A DNA stretch of 49,171 bases from Bacteroidota bacterium. Its GTDB lineage: Bacteria; Bacteroidota; Bacteroidia; Chitinophagales; LD1. A model generated the notes under the pieces. The model worked only from the letters and a program-made list of their open reading frames with translations, ran no database searches and was not told the origin of the DNA. The stretch spans positions 1 to 49,171 of the forward strand of contig JAFDYQ010000037.1 in the NCBI GenBank assembly GCA_018267365.1, written 5' to 3'. The translations under genes were made by a program, and so were the position numbers. Positions 33,789 to 41,980 of this stretch are shown here, in pieces. Numbering within the stretch: position 1 is the first letter of the stretch; the number at the start of each line of letters is the position of its first letter.

Positions 33789-34331
33789 CTACTTTCCTTT
33801 GGTCAGTTTGGACCAGGCACTCTCGTAGCCGAGCGCTACCTCCGGATGTACCATTTTGACGAAGGCAAGTACGCTATTGCGATCCTGCTCCGTGGCCTCG
33901 TAGAGCGAGGGGAATGGATCTACTGTCTCGCCGGAGAGCCACCCGTGGCCGTCAAAGGCGTAGGAATAGTTATACATCAGATAGCGGGTACGAGTGCGTA
34001 CCGTGTAGAAACGAGTCAATTTAGGCAGTTCACGGATCTCCCGCTTGTTCCAGACTTTGCCGGCACTATTGGTATTGTAAAAAGTAATGGCCTCGCCGTC
34101 AGACTCTACCACGAGCCGGACATCTCTATACAGATACTCGCGCGCACGGGAGATGAAAAGCCACTCTGCAAATATGAGGAAAGCGAACAAGGCGATACCC
34201 TCCCAGGCTCCGGACCGGGCCATCTGAAAGGCCGGTATCAGCATGAAGGAGACAAATATCAGTGCTCCGAAGAGCAAAATGGCTTTGAAGCGCCGCTTCT
34301 GCAGGGTGATCTCGTGAGTTTGTATGGTCAT
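33789..34331 (-). CDS. Small membrane protein with PH-like domain, C
   Basis: A 180-aa protein. Two hydrophobic segments (about residues 16-35 and 40-58) are followed by VRLVVESDGEAITFYNTNSA, KREIRELPKLTRFYTV and a Tyr-rich stretch (YLMYNYSYAFDGHG). The layout matches the two small PH-like proteins further down the same strand. ATG 34331 is used because the preceding MPYNPCH codons are less likely to be translated. It lies 118 bp upstream of the partner protein and is probably in the same transcript, though a family D repeat intervenes. Confidence 0.55.
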   Translation of the reverse strand: MTIQTHEITLQKRRFKAILLFGALIFVSFMLIPAFQMARSGAWEGIALFAFLIFAEWLFISRAREYLYRDVRLVVESDGEAITFYNTNSAGKVWNKREIRELPKLTRFYTVRTRTRYLMYNYSYAFDGHGWLSGETVDPFPSLYEATEQDRNSVLAFVKMVHPEVALGYESAWSKLTKGK

Positions 34332-34502
34332 GTGGCAGGGATTATACGGCAAACATATCCGCTAGCGAAGAGAGTGACAACCATAGTTTAGGCAAGAAAT
34401 CGGAGGTTTGGTGCCTGATTTACCCTTGATCCTCCGCTTTTTGGGCTCATATTGAAACTTTTTACTCTCTATTACGAATCTAGGACTTACAATAAACTGT
34501 TT

Positions 34503-35255
34503 GTGCGCACCATACTGCTATACAGGTTTTTTATGCTGGCCGTCCTGCTCACGTGGGGCGGCGGGATGGCGTACGGGCAGGCAAGTGGCAATATCATCTA
34601 TATAGCGATGGACGGGCGCAGGGAGATACGCCTGGCACCTAAAGTAGATACTCTGACCAATGGGGAGGAATACACCTACAAGCTGACCATAGACCCGCAG
34701 TACACCTTTTCAGAGCTGTTTTGCGAGAAAGGACTGGCGGTGCGGACCGACAACTTTATCCGCATCACACCCAACAGCCAAAAGGAAAGCGGGATGGATA
34801 CGATCACGCTGCGCATCATCCTGTTTGGCAATGGCAACCGGATTTTATTTTATAAGCATATATATGTGAAAGTCCCTAAAAAGGACTATCAAAAGCTAAT
34901 ACGCAAACAGCCTGACGAGGTCGCTATGGATAATATGGTACTGGAGCGCAATCTGAACTATAGCAAGGCCAACTTTCACGCCAACGCTGTATTCAATTTC
35001 ATCTCTCATGATACGATCTCTGCCAGCCAGAAAAAGGTGCTCTCTGTGACCATCTCTATGGTCAATGCCAATATCAGCAAGAGCTTTTACATCAAAGGCA
35101 ACCAGCTGACGCAGGAGGTGATAGCTGAGATGCGCAGGCAGCGGGATCCTTTCTATACCTACATCCGGATAGAAGCCAAAATAGGACGGCGCACCAAGAC
35201 CATCTGGACCCGCTTTACCATGACCGGCGGCGAAAAGTCTATGGCAGCCCTGTGA
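34503..35255 (+). CDS. Exported protein with GldM C-terminal-like domain
   Basis: A 250-aa protein. From GTG 34503 it has a standard signal peptide (RTILLYRFFMLAVLLTWGGG, cleavage near AYGQA); TTG 34452 and ATG 34533 are alternatives. Two beta domains follow. The second (about residues 165-245) reads ISMVNANISKSFYIKGNQLT and YTYIRIEAKIGRRTKTIW. This follows the rhythm of the final GldM domain, in which an SxGNxLT-like phrase precedes a phrase about periplasmic contacts. GldM is a type IX secretion/gliding motor component, but here its N-terminal TM and coiled-coil parts are absent. The similarity is by eye and needs profile confirmation. Confidence 0.6.
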   Translation: MRTILLYRFFMLAVLLTWGGGMAYGQASGNIIYIAMDGRREIRLAPKVDTLTNGEEYTYKLTIDPQYTFSELFCEKGLAVRTDNFIRITPNSQKESGMDTITLRIILFGNGNRILFYKHIYVKVPKKDYQKLIRKQPDEVAMDNMVLERNLNYSKANFHANAVFNFISHDTISASQKKVLSVTISMVNANISKSFYIKGNQLTQEVIAEMRRQRDPFYTYIRIEAKIGRRTKTIWTRFTMTGGEKSMAAL

Positions 35256-35358
35256 TGGCAAGCATTTATCATCATGCCCTGCCTGATAGGGCCGCATGCA
35301 TCTAAGCCCGTGGCGGTAATCATTTCTGAGTGAGAGTCATTTTCTATATTTGGCCACG

Positions 35359-36597
35359 GTGAGAAAGTCCTGGGCCATTTTTATTTTATTCCTGTGCCAA
35401 TTGCTCGTCTGCTTTGATGGTGTCGGGATATTTGGGGTATATACCAATGTCTATATTTTTCTGGGCATATCCTTATGGATCGCGTATTTGTATTTCGATA
35501 CGGTCATTGGCAGGGCTTCATCGGCCGATATAGCCAATAGCGGCAAAAGCAAGGCGAAATGGGTCATTACAGGTCTATTCATCGGCGCCTTGTGCTTCGC
35601 ATTTGTGAAGTATGTACTTTTCTTTAGCAAGTGGACTGATACCTATACCTGGTCTGATGTGATACCCCAGTTGGATGCTCTTTACGACCGGTTCGCCAGA
35701 GGGGAACAGCCATACTATCCTGTGGCAGAGATAGGCCACCACCCATTTCCGGTCTATATGCCGCTGCACTGGCTGCCTATAGGCCTGGCCAGGGTCACTG
35801 GCATAGACCTGAGGATCATAGGCATAGGCATCCTGTGCGTGACAGCTCTGCTATATGTGATATATCAGATCAGGCGCACCGGCAGCATATGGGGCAAGGC
35901 GATGGTGGGGGCAATGCCTCTGCTGATACTTTTCTTTTTCTTTCGCAGTGAGGATTTTGCGGTGGTTTTTGAGACTCCTATAGCGGCATACTATCTACTG
36001 CTGGCTGCAGGCCTCTCCAGCCGCAACATCTGGCTGACCACTGCCGGTATCATATCCTGCCTGCTATCCCGCTATACCATGGTCTTCTGGCTGCCCCTTT
36101 TCGCCATAGTGCTGTGGGTCAATGTGCAGCCCAGAGTGAGCCTGAAAGTGTGGGGTAGTGTACTGGCGGCCATTCTGGTGCTATATGTTATTCCCTTTTA
36201 TCTCAGGGCACCCCATATCCTGCAAGATGGAGTGAGGTATCACAATAACACAGTAATAGCCGGGTGGGAGACCGGTGCTTCTACCATCCGGCTAGGCTTC
36301 TACCTGGCACCTCAGATGAGAGATCTGTTTCAGGGAGACATGGCCAGTAGGGTTTACTGGACCCGTGTATTCCAGGCGGTAGTAATGCTGGCATTATTCA
36401 TTGGCGGGACTATCAGCTATTTTAAGATAAGGGCTAAGGTCAATTTTTATGATTTCAGCCTGGGTATGCTATATATGGTGGTACTTTGCTTCTTTGGATC
36501 CTCACCTATGTGCTTCCGCTATTATCTGGTGTCATTGTTTTTTCTGACGGCCGCCCTCTGCGCCAAAACACTGGAAATAGAAGGCCGGCAGGCTTAA
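35359..36597 (+). CDS. Polytopic GT-C-like (GT87/DUF2029-like) membrane protein
   Basis: A 412-aa integral membrane protein with about 9-10 hydrophobic segments. The first extracytoplasmic loop reads SDVIPQLDALYDRFARGEQPYYP-like (Asp-rich, RFxxGxxPYYP) and is followed by PFPVYMPLHWLPIGLARVTG. This D-x-RF-GxxPY ... YxPL pattern marks GT87/DUF2029 transferases that use polyprenyl-phosphate-linked mannose. TTG 35350 lies inside TATATTTG (35345-35352), which resembles a -7 promoter element, so GTG 35359 is preferred. It is the only GT-C gene of the region on the plus strand. Confidence 0.72.
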   Translation: MRKSWAIFILFLCQLLVCFDGVGIFGVYTNVYIFLGISLWIAYLYFDTVIGRASSADIANSGKSKAKWVITGLFIGALCFAFVKYVLFFSKWTDTYTWSDVIPQLDALYDRFARGEQPYYPVAEIGHHPFPVYMPLHWLPIGLARVTGIDLRIIGIGILCVTALLYVIYQIRRTGSIWGKAMVGAMPLLILFFFFRSEDFAVVFETPIAAYYLLLAAGLSSRNIWLTTAGIISCLLSRYTMVFWLPLFAIVLWVNVQPRVSLKVWGSVLAAILVLYVIPFYLRAPHILQDGVRYHNNTVIAGWETGASTIRLGFYLAPQMRDLFQGDMASRVYWTRVFQAVVMLALFIGGTISYFKIRAKVNFYDFSLGMLYMVVLCFFGSSPMCFRYYLVSLFFLTAALCAKTLEIEGRQA

Positions 36598-36763
36598 AAG
36601 TTTTCGATCGGATCGTGGCCGGCGGAATCAACCTGTACATAAAAAGTGAACCGGACGAGTGTATAAATCAGCCACCGCATTTTTTTGTGGACAGGCTAAA
36701 ATTTCACCGAAACAGCTGTAAATAAGGCTGTGTCACGACCTCCTCAATTTTTTCTGGGAAATA

Positions 36764-36794
36764 TTTGTGTTAGTGTGGATAAAAGCTATCTTTG
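36764..36794 (+). promoter_or_regulatory. Bacteroidota-type promoter for the rpsC block
   Basis: TTTG at 36764-36767, 19 bp, then TATCTTTG at 36787-36794: an excellent consensus match. The rpsC start codon is 43 bp downstream. Confidence 0.8.
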
Positions 36795-36837
36795 CAGTCC
36801 ATTTTTCGGAAAAAAGGTTCAAAAAATACATAACTGA

Positions 36838-37632
36838 ATGGGTCAGAAGACAAGTCCAATAGCCAACAGGCTCGGCATCATCAGAGGATGGGACAGCAAC
36901 TGGTTCGGTGGTAAAGACGCCGCACAAAAGCTGGTAGAAGACGTAAAAATACGTACCTACATCAATGCACGTATCAATAAGGGAGGTATCTCCCGTATCG
37001 TGATCGAGCGCACCCTGAAAAGGATCACCGTCACCATCCATACCAGCCGTCCGGGCATCATCATAGGCCGTGGTGGCAATGAGGTGGACCGTCTGAAGGA
37101 AGAGCTGAAGAAGCTGACCGGCAAGGATGTACAGATCAATATCGCTGAGATCCGCCGCCCTGAGACTGAGGCTATGATCGTAGCTGAGACCATAGCCAAG
37201 CAGCTGGAGGCTCGTATCAACTACCGCCGCGCGCTGAAGATGGCTATCGCATCTGCTATGCGGATGGGTGCTGAGGGTATCAAGGTGCGTGTATCTGGCC
37301 GTATCGGTGGTGCAGAAATGGCCCGTACCGAAGAATACAAGCAAGGACGTACCCCACTCCACACATGGAGGGCAGATATAGACTACGCTTTCTACGAGGC
37401 TCTGACCGTATATGGCAAGATCGGTGTGAAAGTATGGATCTGCAAGGGTGAAGTATATGGTAAGCGTGACCTGACTGCAGGTCTCTCCGGCTCTCAGGCA
37501 GAAAACCAGGGTGGCGAAGATAACCGCAGGGGTGGTGATGACCGCAGGGGCGGTGGCCGTGACGGCGAGCGTCGCGCTCCGCGCAAGAGGGCCGGCGAAG
37601 GCTCAGGCCGCAGCGGTGGACCAAGGAAGTAA
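36838..37632 (+). CDS. rpsC: 30S ribosomal protein S3
   Basis: A 264-aa protein of the small-subunit head at the mRNA entry. It starts [18 protein letters not shown]. The KH domain with [18 protein letters not shown] is at about residues 72-90, and the C-terminal S3 domain [20 protein letters not shown] is typical. After about residue 215 there is an added Gly/Arg/Asp-rich tail ([20 protein letters not shown]), making it longer than the E. coli protein (233 aa). It is the first gene of this block; rplV, its usual upstream neighbour, is absent. Confidence 0.97.
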   Translation: MGQKTSPIANRLGIIRGWDSNWFGGKDAAQKLVEDVKIRTYINARINKGGISRIVIERTLKRITVTIHTSRPGIIIGRGGNEVDRLKEELKKLTGKDVQINIAEIRRPETEAMIVAETIAKQLEARINYRRALKMAIASAMRMGAEGIKVRVSGRIGGAEMARTEEYKQGRTPLHTWRADIDYAFYEALTVYGKIGVKVWICKGEVYGKRDLTAGLSGSQAENQGGEDNRRGGDDRRGGGRDGERRAPRKRAGEGSGRSGGPRK

Positions 37633-37671
37633 GAAATTGAATTAGATAATAAGAGATAAAAAGATTAGGTC

Positions 37672-38100
37672 ATGTTATTACCTAAAAGAACAAAGTTCAG
37701 GAAGACACAAAAAGGCAGGATCAAGGGCAACGCTAACCGTGGCCACGAGATCGCATTCGGCACCTACGGTCTGAAGAGCCTCGATACTCACCTGATCACC
37801 AATAAGCAGATAGAGTCTGCGCGTATCGCGGTGACCCGCTTTATGAAGCGTGAAGGAAAGGTGTGGATCCGTATCTTCCCTGACAAAGTGATCACCCGCA
37901 AGCCTCTCGAGGTACGTATGGGTAAAGGTAAAGGTAACCCGGAAGGATGGGGTGCGCCGGTTCGTCCAGGTGCGATCCTGTTTGAGTGTGATGGTGTGCC
38001 ACGTGCAGTAGCTGAGGAAGCTATGCGCCTCGCAGCTCAGAAGCTCCCGGTGAAGACCAAGTTTGTAACCCGCAGGGATGCAGTAGAGATCCTCGCCTAA
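37672..38100 (+). CDS. rplP: 50S ribosomal protein L16
   Basis: A 142-aa component of the large subunit near the A site and central protuberance. It starts [20 protein letters not shown]. The segment GRMGKGKG-like [20 protein letters not shown] and the preceding [14 protein letters not shown] are typical. It lies 39 bp after rpsC in canonical S10 order. Confidence 0.97.
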   Translation: MLLPKRTKFRKTQKGRIKGNANRGHEIAFGTYGLKSLDTHLITNKQIESARIAVTRFMKREGKVWIRIFPDKVITRKPLEVRMGKGKGNPEGWGAPVRPGAILFECDGVPRAVAEEAMRLAAQKLPVKTKFVTRRDAVEILA

Positions 38101-38134
38101 TCATTTATCAAACCACTAAGTCAATATAAAGACA

Positions 38135-38350
38135 ATGGGAGCCAATAAAGCCATACAGACCAAAGACATCAACGCGCTGAACGACAAGGACCTCGCTCAG
38201 AAGATCAAGCAAGAGAAGGCTGCCCTGGGCAAGCTGGAATTCAGCCACGCTGTATCCTCATCTGAGAATCCAATGGCCATTCGCGCCAAGAGGAGGGATA
38301 TCGCCCGCATGCTTACTAACCTCAACAACAGGACAGCAGCATCTAAATAA
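38135..38350 (+). CDS. rpmC: 50S ribosomal protein L29
   Basis: A 71-aa helical hairpin protein at the peptide exit tunnel. The pattern [20 protein letters not shown], then [20 protein letters not shown] and [11 protein letters not shown] is the normal L29 form. It lies 34 bp after rplP. Confidence 0.95.
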   Translation: MGANKAIQTKDINALNDKDLAQKIKQEKAALGKLEFSHAVSSSENPMAIRAKRRDIARMLTNLNNRTAASK

Positions 38351-38379
38351 TTAAGACCACAGCTATCAACTATAATAAA

Positions 38380-38634
38380 ATGGAAAGAAATCTCAGGAAA
38401 GAGCGTGTAGGCGTAGTAGTCAGCGACAAGATGGAAAAAACCATCACTGTATCTGAAGTCACTAAGGTGATGCACCCTATCTATGGCAAATTCATGAAGC
38501 GTACCAAGACGTACAAGGCTCATGATGAAACTAACAACGCGAAGACAGGTGATACCGTACGTATCATGGAGACCCGCCCTCTCAGCAAGAGCAAGCGCTG
38601 GAGGCTGGTAGAGGTAGTAGAAAGGGCTAAGTAA
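38380..38634 (+). CDS. rpsQ: 30S ribosomal protein S17
   Basis: An 84-aa OB-fold primary 16S rRNA-binding protein. It starts [20 protein letters not shown], followed by [20 protein letters not shown] and the S17 signature [20 protein letters not shown]. It lies 29 bp after rpmC. Confidence 0.97.
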   Translation: MERNLRKERVGVVVSDKMEKTITVSEVTKVMHPIYGKFMKRTKTYKAHDETNNAKTGDTVRIMETRPLSKSKRWRLVEVVERAK

Positions 38635-38640
38635 TTATTT

Positions 38641-38675
38641 AGTATTGAGTAGTTAGTATTGAGTATTGAGATAAT
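38641..38675 (+). repeat. AT-rich short direct repeats between rpsQ and rplN
   Basis: agtattgagtagttagtatt then gagtattgagataata contains three copies of agtattgag. A related stretch, gtagtaagtatttagtattc, lies between rplN and rplX (39106-39125). Confidence 0.6.
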
Positions 38676-38724
38676 ACAAAATACAGCTAGGTAATAGGAC
38701 AAGACAAAACTATAAACAGAAGAA

Positions 38725-39093
38725 ATGTTACAGCAAGAATCAAGGGCAAATGTAGCTGACAATAGCGGTGCGAGGGAAGTACTCGTGATCCGTGTACTCG
38801 GAGGATCAGGCAGGAGGTATGCCGGCATAGGTGACAAGGTAGTCGTATCTATCAAGAAGGCTCTCCCGACCGGCGGCGCTAAGAAAGGAACAGTGTCTAA
38901 GGCTGTAGTAGTACGTACCAAGAAGGCTATCCGCCGCAAGGACGGTTCTTATATCCGCTTTGATGACAATGCGGTAGTACTCCTGAATAATCAGGACGAG
39001 CCACGCGGTACCCGTATCTTCGGACCAGTAGCCCGTGAGCTGCGTGACAAGTCTTTCATGAAGATCGTGTCTCTGGCACCGGAGGTTCTCTAA
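38725..39093 (+). CDS. rplN: 50S ribosomal protein L14
   Basis: A 122-aa protein of the inter-subunit face. It starts [20 protein letters not shown]. The L14 signature is [25 protein letters not shown] (around residues 55-75) with [20 protein letters not shown]. It lies 90 bp after rpsQ, a longer gap than between the other genes, filled by the AT-rich repeats. Confidence 0.97.
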   Translation: MLQQESRANVADNSGAREVLVIRVLGGSGRRYAGIGDKVVVSIKKALPTGGAKKGTVSKAVVVRTKKAIRRKDGSYIRFDDNAVVLLNNQDEPRGTRIFGPVARELRDKSFMKIVSLAPEVL

Positions 39094-39155
39094 ATCAGTA
39101 GATAGTAGTAAGTATTTAGTATTCAGACAATACAATAAAGACAAATAAGAAAGCC

Positions 39156-39464
39156 ATGAAGTGGAATATAAAGAAAGGTGATACAGTGGTAGTGATCGCA
39201 GGTGAAGACAAGGGCAAGAAAGGCCGTGTGACAGAGATCCTGCGTGAGAAAAGCCGCGTAATAGTAGAAGGCGTGAATGTGAAGACCAAGCACAGCAAGC
39301 CTACATCTCAAAACCCTCAGGGTGGTATCATCAAGACTGAAGGTGGTGTACACGTATCAAACGTGGCTCTGCTGTCTGATGGCGCCCCTACCCGCGTGGG
39401 CCGCAAGGATGTAAAGGGTACTACAGTACGCGTGTCTAAAAAGACCGGCAAGAACATAGACTAA
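39156..39464 (+). CDS. rplX: 50S ribosomal protein L24
   Basis: A 102-aa assembly-initiator protein. It starts MKWNIKKGDTVVVIAGEDKG, whose KOW motif extends through GKKGRVTEIL, and continues VIVEGVNVKTKHSKPTSQNP. It is the last gene of the block. The usual next genes (rplE, rpsN, rpsH) are missing and a terminator follows 30 bp later. Confidence 0.97.
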   Translation: MKWNIKKGDTVVVIAGEDKGKKGRVTEILREKSRVIVEGVNVKTKHSKPTSQNPQGGIIKTEGGVHVSNVALLSDGAPTRVGRKDVKGTTVRVSKKTGKNID

Positions 39465-39493
39465 TCTAAGGGCTCAGGCCCCTATCATATTAG

Positions 39494-39520
39494 AAACCCG
39501 CTCAGTGAGCGGGTTTTCTG
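39494..39520 (+). terminator. Rho-independent terminator after rplX
   Basis: aaacccgctc/gagcgggttt is a 10-bp stem with a 3-nt loop (39494-39516), running into ttttctgtttt. Confidence 0.82.
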
Positions 39521-39577
39521 TTTTAGTCAATATCAATTGAAATAGTGGCTTTGATCCGCACCAAAAGAACTAATCAG

Positions 39578-39841
39578 TCATGGGAAGGGGAGCAAAAAAG
39601 ACCAGAGACGGTATTTGTATATACGATACACACATACTAGCAGTCCGGCTAATGTGAGTGACAGTGCAAGATAGCGCGCTAGAGTCTTGTACATGATCGG
39701 CGTAGGATACCATAGCAGCAGGTTTATGCTCGTAGCCGCCCCCTTTAGCGAAAAGAGTATCACTAAAAGAAACAATGCGGCAGCTTGCCTTTTCTCCTGA
39801 GGACCGTGAGGAGTACGACTAAGTAGTTTAAGGTTTATCAT
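39578..39841 (-). CDS. Small hypothetical membrane protein
   Basis: An 87-aa protein from ATG 39841 with two hydrophobic segments (about residues 19-40 and 53-72) separated by a short loop, plus a Lys/Arg-containing end. No family is recognised. It starts 48 bp after the stop of the GT-C gene on the same strand, so it is the likely last gene of that operon. Support is limited to hydrophobic pattern and position. Confidence 0.45.
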   Translation of the reverse strand: MINLKLLSRTPHGPQEKRQAAALFLLVILFSLKGAATSINLLLWYPTPIMYKTLARYLALSLTLAGLLVCVYRIYKYRLWSFLLPFP

Positions 39842-39889
39842 AGCAGAGCTAAGATATAGCATTACCTTAAATGAACTGTTTTGCAGAAG

Positions 39890-41299
39890 TTATTTAACAT
39901 GACCGGAGGTCGCATCTGTACCTAGCCTGAATCTCTCCAGCCAGGCAGAGAAGCGCTGCATAACCTGAGCCGTAGCAGCATAGTAGAAGAGCGCCGGGAT
40001 GAAGCAGAACATACCCCGCTTGAAGGAACTCTCCATGAGGCTGGACATCGGTGCATTCTGCTTCTGCTCATCGAGCAGGTAGAAGATGCCAAAGTACACT
40101 GCAAAAGAGGCCAGGAAGAAGATCAGCACATAAGGCTTGTCTTTTGTCAGGTTCTTTGCATTCAGCGCGATGATGAGGAAGGCAAGCATAAAGGACAAAC
40201 CGTAGAGCTGTATACCTGGAGGCATATTGCCCACTTGTATCCAGGTGAAGTAGCTGAGTACATAGCCCAGCATGAGCTTCATCTTGGCGGTGTCAAAGCC
40301 AAAGTGATCTACAAAGCGGGCACCCTGCGTGCTGTGGATCTTTAGCTTGAGATATAGCGTCCAGATGATGAATGGGAGAATGCCGGAGGCGAAGTAAATA
40401 GCTGCCTTCTTCCATCTGTCAGCATCCTTTACAAACACAGCAATAACTAGCGTGCCTGCCAGCGCAAAGCCTATCGTGTCATTTCTGATCCAGAGGCTGA
40501 GGCCGGTGAGGATGCAGCTGAGGATAAAGTAGCGCTGCTCCCGGGACTGTATCCATACAAATAGCGTAAGTGATGCGAGGCCCACGTAGGCGGTAGTGGG
40601 CAGATTGCCCAGCAGAAGCGCGGCATGTGAGAATAGCTCCGGCACCATCTCCAGCAGCAGCGTAAAGAACAGCGCTGTGATGGTAGTCACATACTTTCTC
40701 AATATGGCGTAGAAGCCCAGCAACAAGGAGATAAAATAGAGCGTGGTGATGATCTTGGGCTGCGCAGCACCATAGAGATATAGGTAAGCTATGCCGCCAT
40801 GAAAGAGCGGCGGATACAGACCACCAGCACCCTCCAGCCCCCACTGGAAGAGGCTGATCTTGATCCTGCCCTCCAGTGCCATCACGATACCGAGCTTATC
40901 GAATGAGCCGATCGCATCATGCTCTGTGGTAGGCCAGAAGAGGTTCTTCTCCGTGATGAGATAGAGCATGTAGAAAATGGCCAGACCGAGAATGACAGCA
41001 GGATAGTTAGCCGTCCGGAGCGACCAGGAGCCCAGATTGATGTCTTTGCGTTTGGCCTGCCAGTAGCTGTACATGCTGTCGTAGCATAAGACTATCACCG
41101 CAAAGCCTGCAAAGAACAGTGCATAATATGAGAAAGGAAATCCAATGAGGTCAAAGACAAACATGAAGAAAGTCTCTGCCGCGATGCCTATGAGAAATGA
41201 AGAAGCGATGAGTTCCTTCCAGCTCCAGGCCTGGCTGATACGTGTGAGTATGCCCGCTCCTATCAGGTACACCATCAATATGCCGACGAATAGCAACAT
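39890..41299 (-). CDS. Polytopic GT-C-like glycosyltransferase, module copy 2
   Basis: A 469-aa integral membrane protein with about 11-12 hydrophobic segments. It shares an ordered motif set with the gene at 31532: ITEK (115-118), WPTTEHD (122-128), LYPPL (161-165), then VPELFSHAALLLGNLPTTAY and an arginine-bearing IRNDTIGFA block where copy 1 has TRSEAVLFA. The E-x-D in the first large loop suits a GT-C catalytic motif. Its ATG at 41299 overlaps the TAA of the partner gene by one base (TAATG), implying strict translational coupling. The substrate is probably a polyprenyl-phosphate sugar. Confidence 0.75.
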   Translation of the reverse strand: MLLFVGILMVYLIGAGILTRISQAWSWKELIASSFLIGIAAETFFMFVFDLIGFPFSYYALFFAGFAVIVLCYDSMYSYWQAKRKDINLGSWSLRTANYPAVILGLAIFYMLYLITEKNLFWPTTEHDAIGSFDKLGIVMALEGRIKISLFQWGLEGAGGLYPPLFHGGIAYLYLYGAAQPKIITTLYFISLLLGFYAILRKYVTTITALFFTLLLEMVPELFSHAALLLGNLPTTAYVGLASLTLFVWIQSREQRYFILSCILTGLSLWIRNDTIGFALAGTLVIAVFVKDADRWKKAAIYFASGILPFIIWTLYLKLKIHSTQGARFVDHFGFDTAKMKLMLGYVLSYFTWIQVGNMPPGIQLYGLSFMLAFLIIALNAKNLTKDKPYVLIFFLASFAVYFGIFYLLDEQKQNAPMSSLMESSFKRGMFCFIPALFYYAATAQVMQRFSAWLERFRLGTDATSGHVK

Positions 41300-41925
41300 T
41301 ACTCCTGCGTATTGGTTTTAGGTTTGAAAGAAGGATCGTTTAGTAGCTGGGGTTTGAGAGCGCTATTGACTGCCGTAGAGTCTGCTTTAGGTTTCTCTAT
41401 CGGCAGCACGGCCTCGCTTTCGTGTTTGTATGGCTGGTATTTCAGCTTGTCATAGCCCCAGCCATTGACGATCGCTACATAGTTGGCCTTCTTATATAGC
41501 TCAGGCTTGGTTGTCTTCTCATCTTCCGATACGCACAGACGCGGGAAGAGAAAGTACTCCATCCACTCTGAGCTATAGACGAGGTTGAACTCTGAGGTGT
41601 CAGGTATAGCCGAATGGGGCGGCAGCAGTATGACGGCATCGCTCGGTGTACTCTCCCGCAGGTAGTCTATGTACCAGTAGCTCTCTATCTTGAAGAGGCG
41701 CTTCTGCTGCAGGGTGAGCTCAGGCAGATTGGCATTGAGCCGGCGGGTCTCGATGTGGTCCATCAGCTCCTTATTGCGCACAGCTACATCCTTCACTGCA
41801 AAGTTGTAGCCCGGTATAGTAGCATACAGGGCGATGAGCAGGATGACCAGTACAAAAGATACCAGCAGATTCCTGCGTAGTACCTGCGTATCAGTGAACG
41901 GTTTATTTTTTTGCGCCTCGGCCAT
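41299..41925 (-). CDS. Single-pass partner protein of the GT-C module, copy 2
   Basis: A 208-aa protein with one membrane helix (about residues 18-36) and a soluble domain carrying LLPPHSA (100-106), YFLFPRLCV (124-132) and ANYVAIVNGWGYDK (147-160). These equal the landmarks of the partner protein at 33071. The N-terminus is cytoplasmic by the positive-inside rule, so the domain faces the periplasm. The coupling to the GT-C gene suggests a stoichiometric two-subunit enzyme. No named family is recognised. Confidence 0.72.
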   Translation of the reverse strand: MAEAQKNKPFTDTQVLRRNLLVSFVLVILLIALYATIPGYNFAVKDVAVRNKELMDHIETRRLNANLPELTLQQKRLFKIESYWYIDYLRESTPSDAVILLPPHSAIPDTSEFNLVYSSEWMEYFLFPRLCVSEDEKTTKPELYKKANYVAIVNGWGYDKLKYQPYKHESEAVLPIEKPKADSTAVNSALKPQLLNDPSFKPKTNTQE

Positions 41926-41980
41926 CTGTCTCGATCAAAATTGACAATTATTTACCAGTCTCAAAACGTACTTTTCGACA

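Noticed and set aside
33519..34391. A 290-codon plus-strand ORF spanning the partner and PH-like genes
   Set aside because: It crosses two minus-strand genes and their spacer, including a family D repeat. No domain is recognisable.
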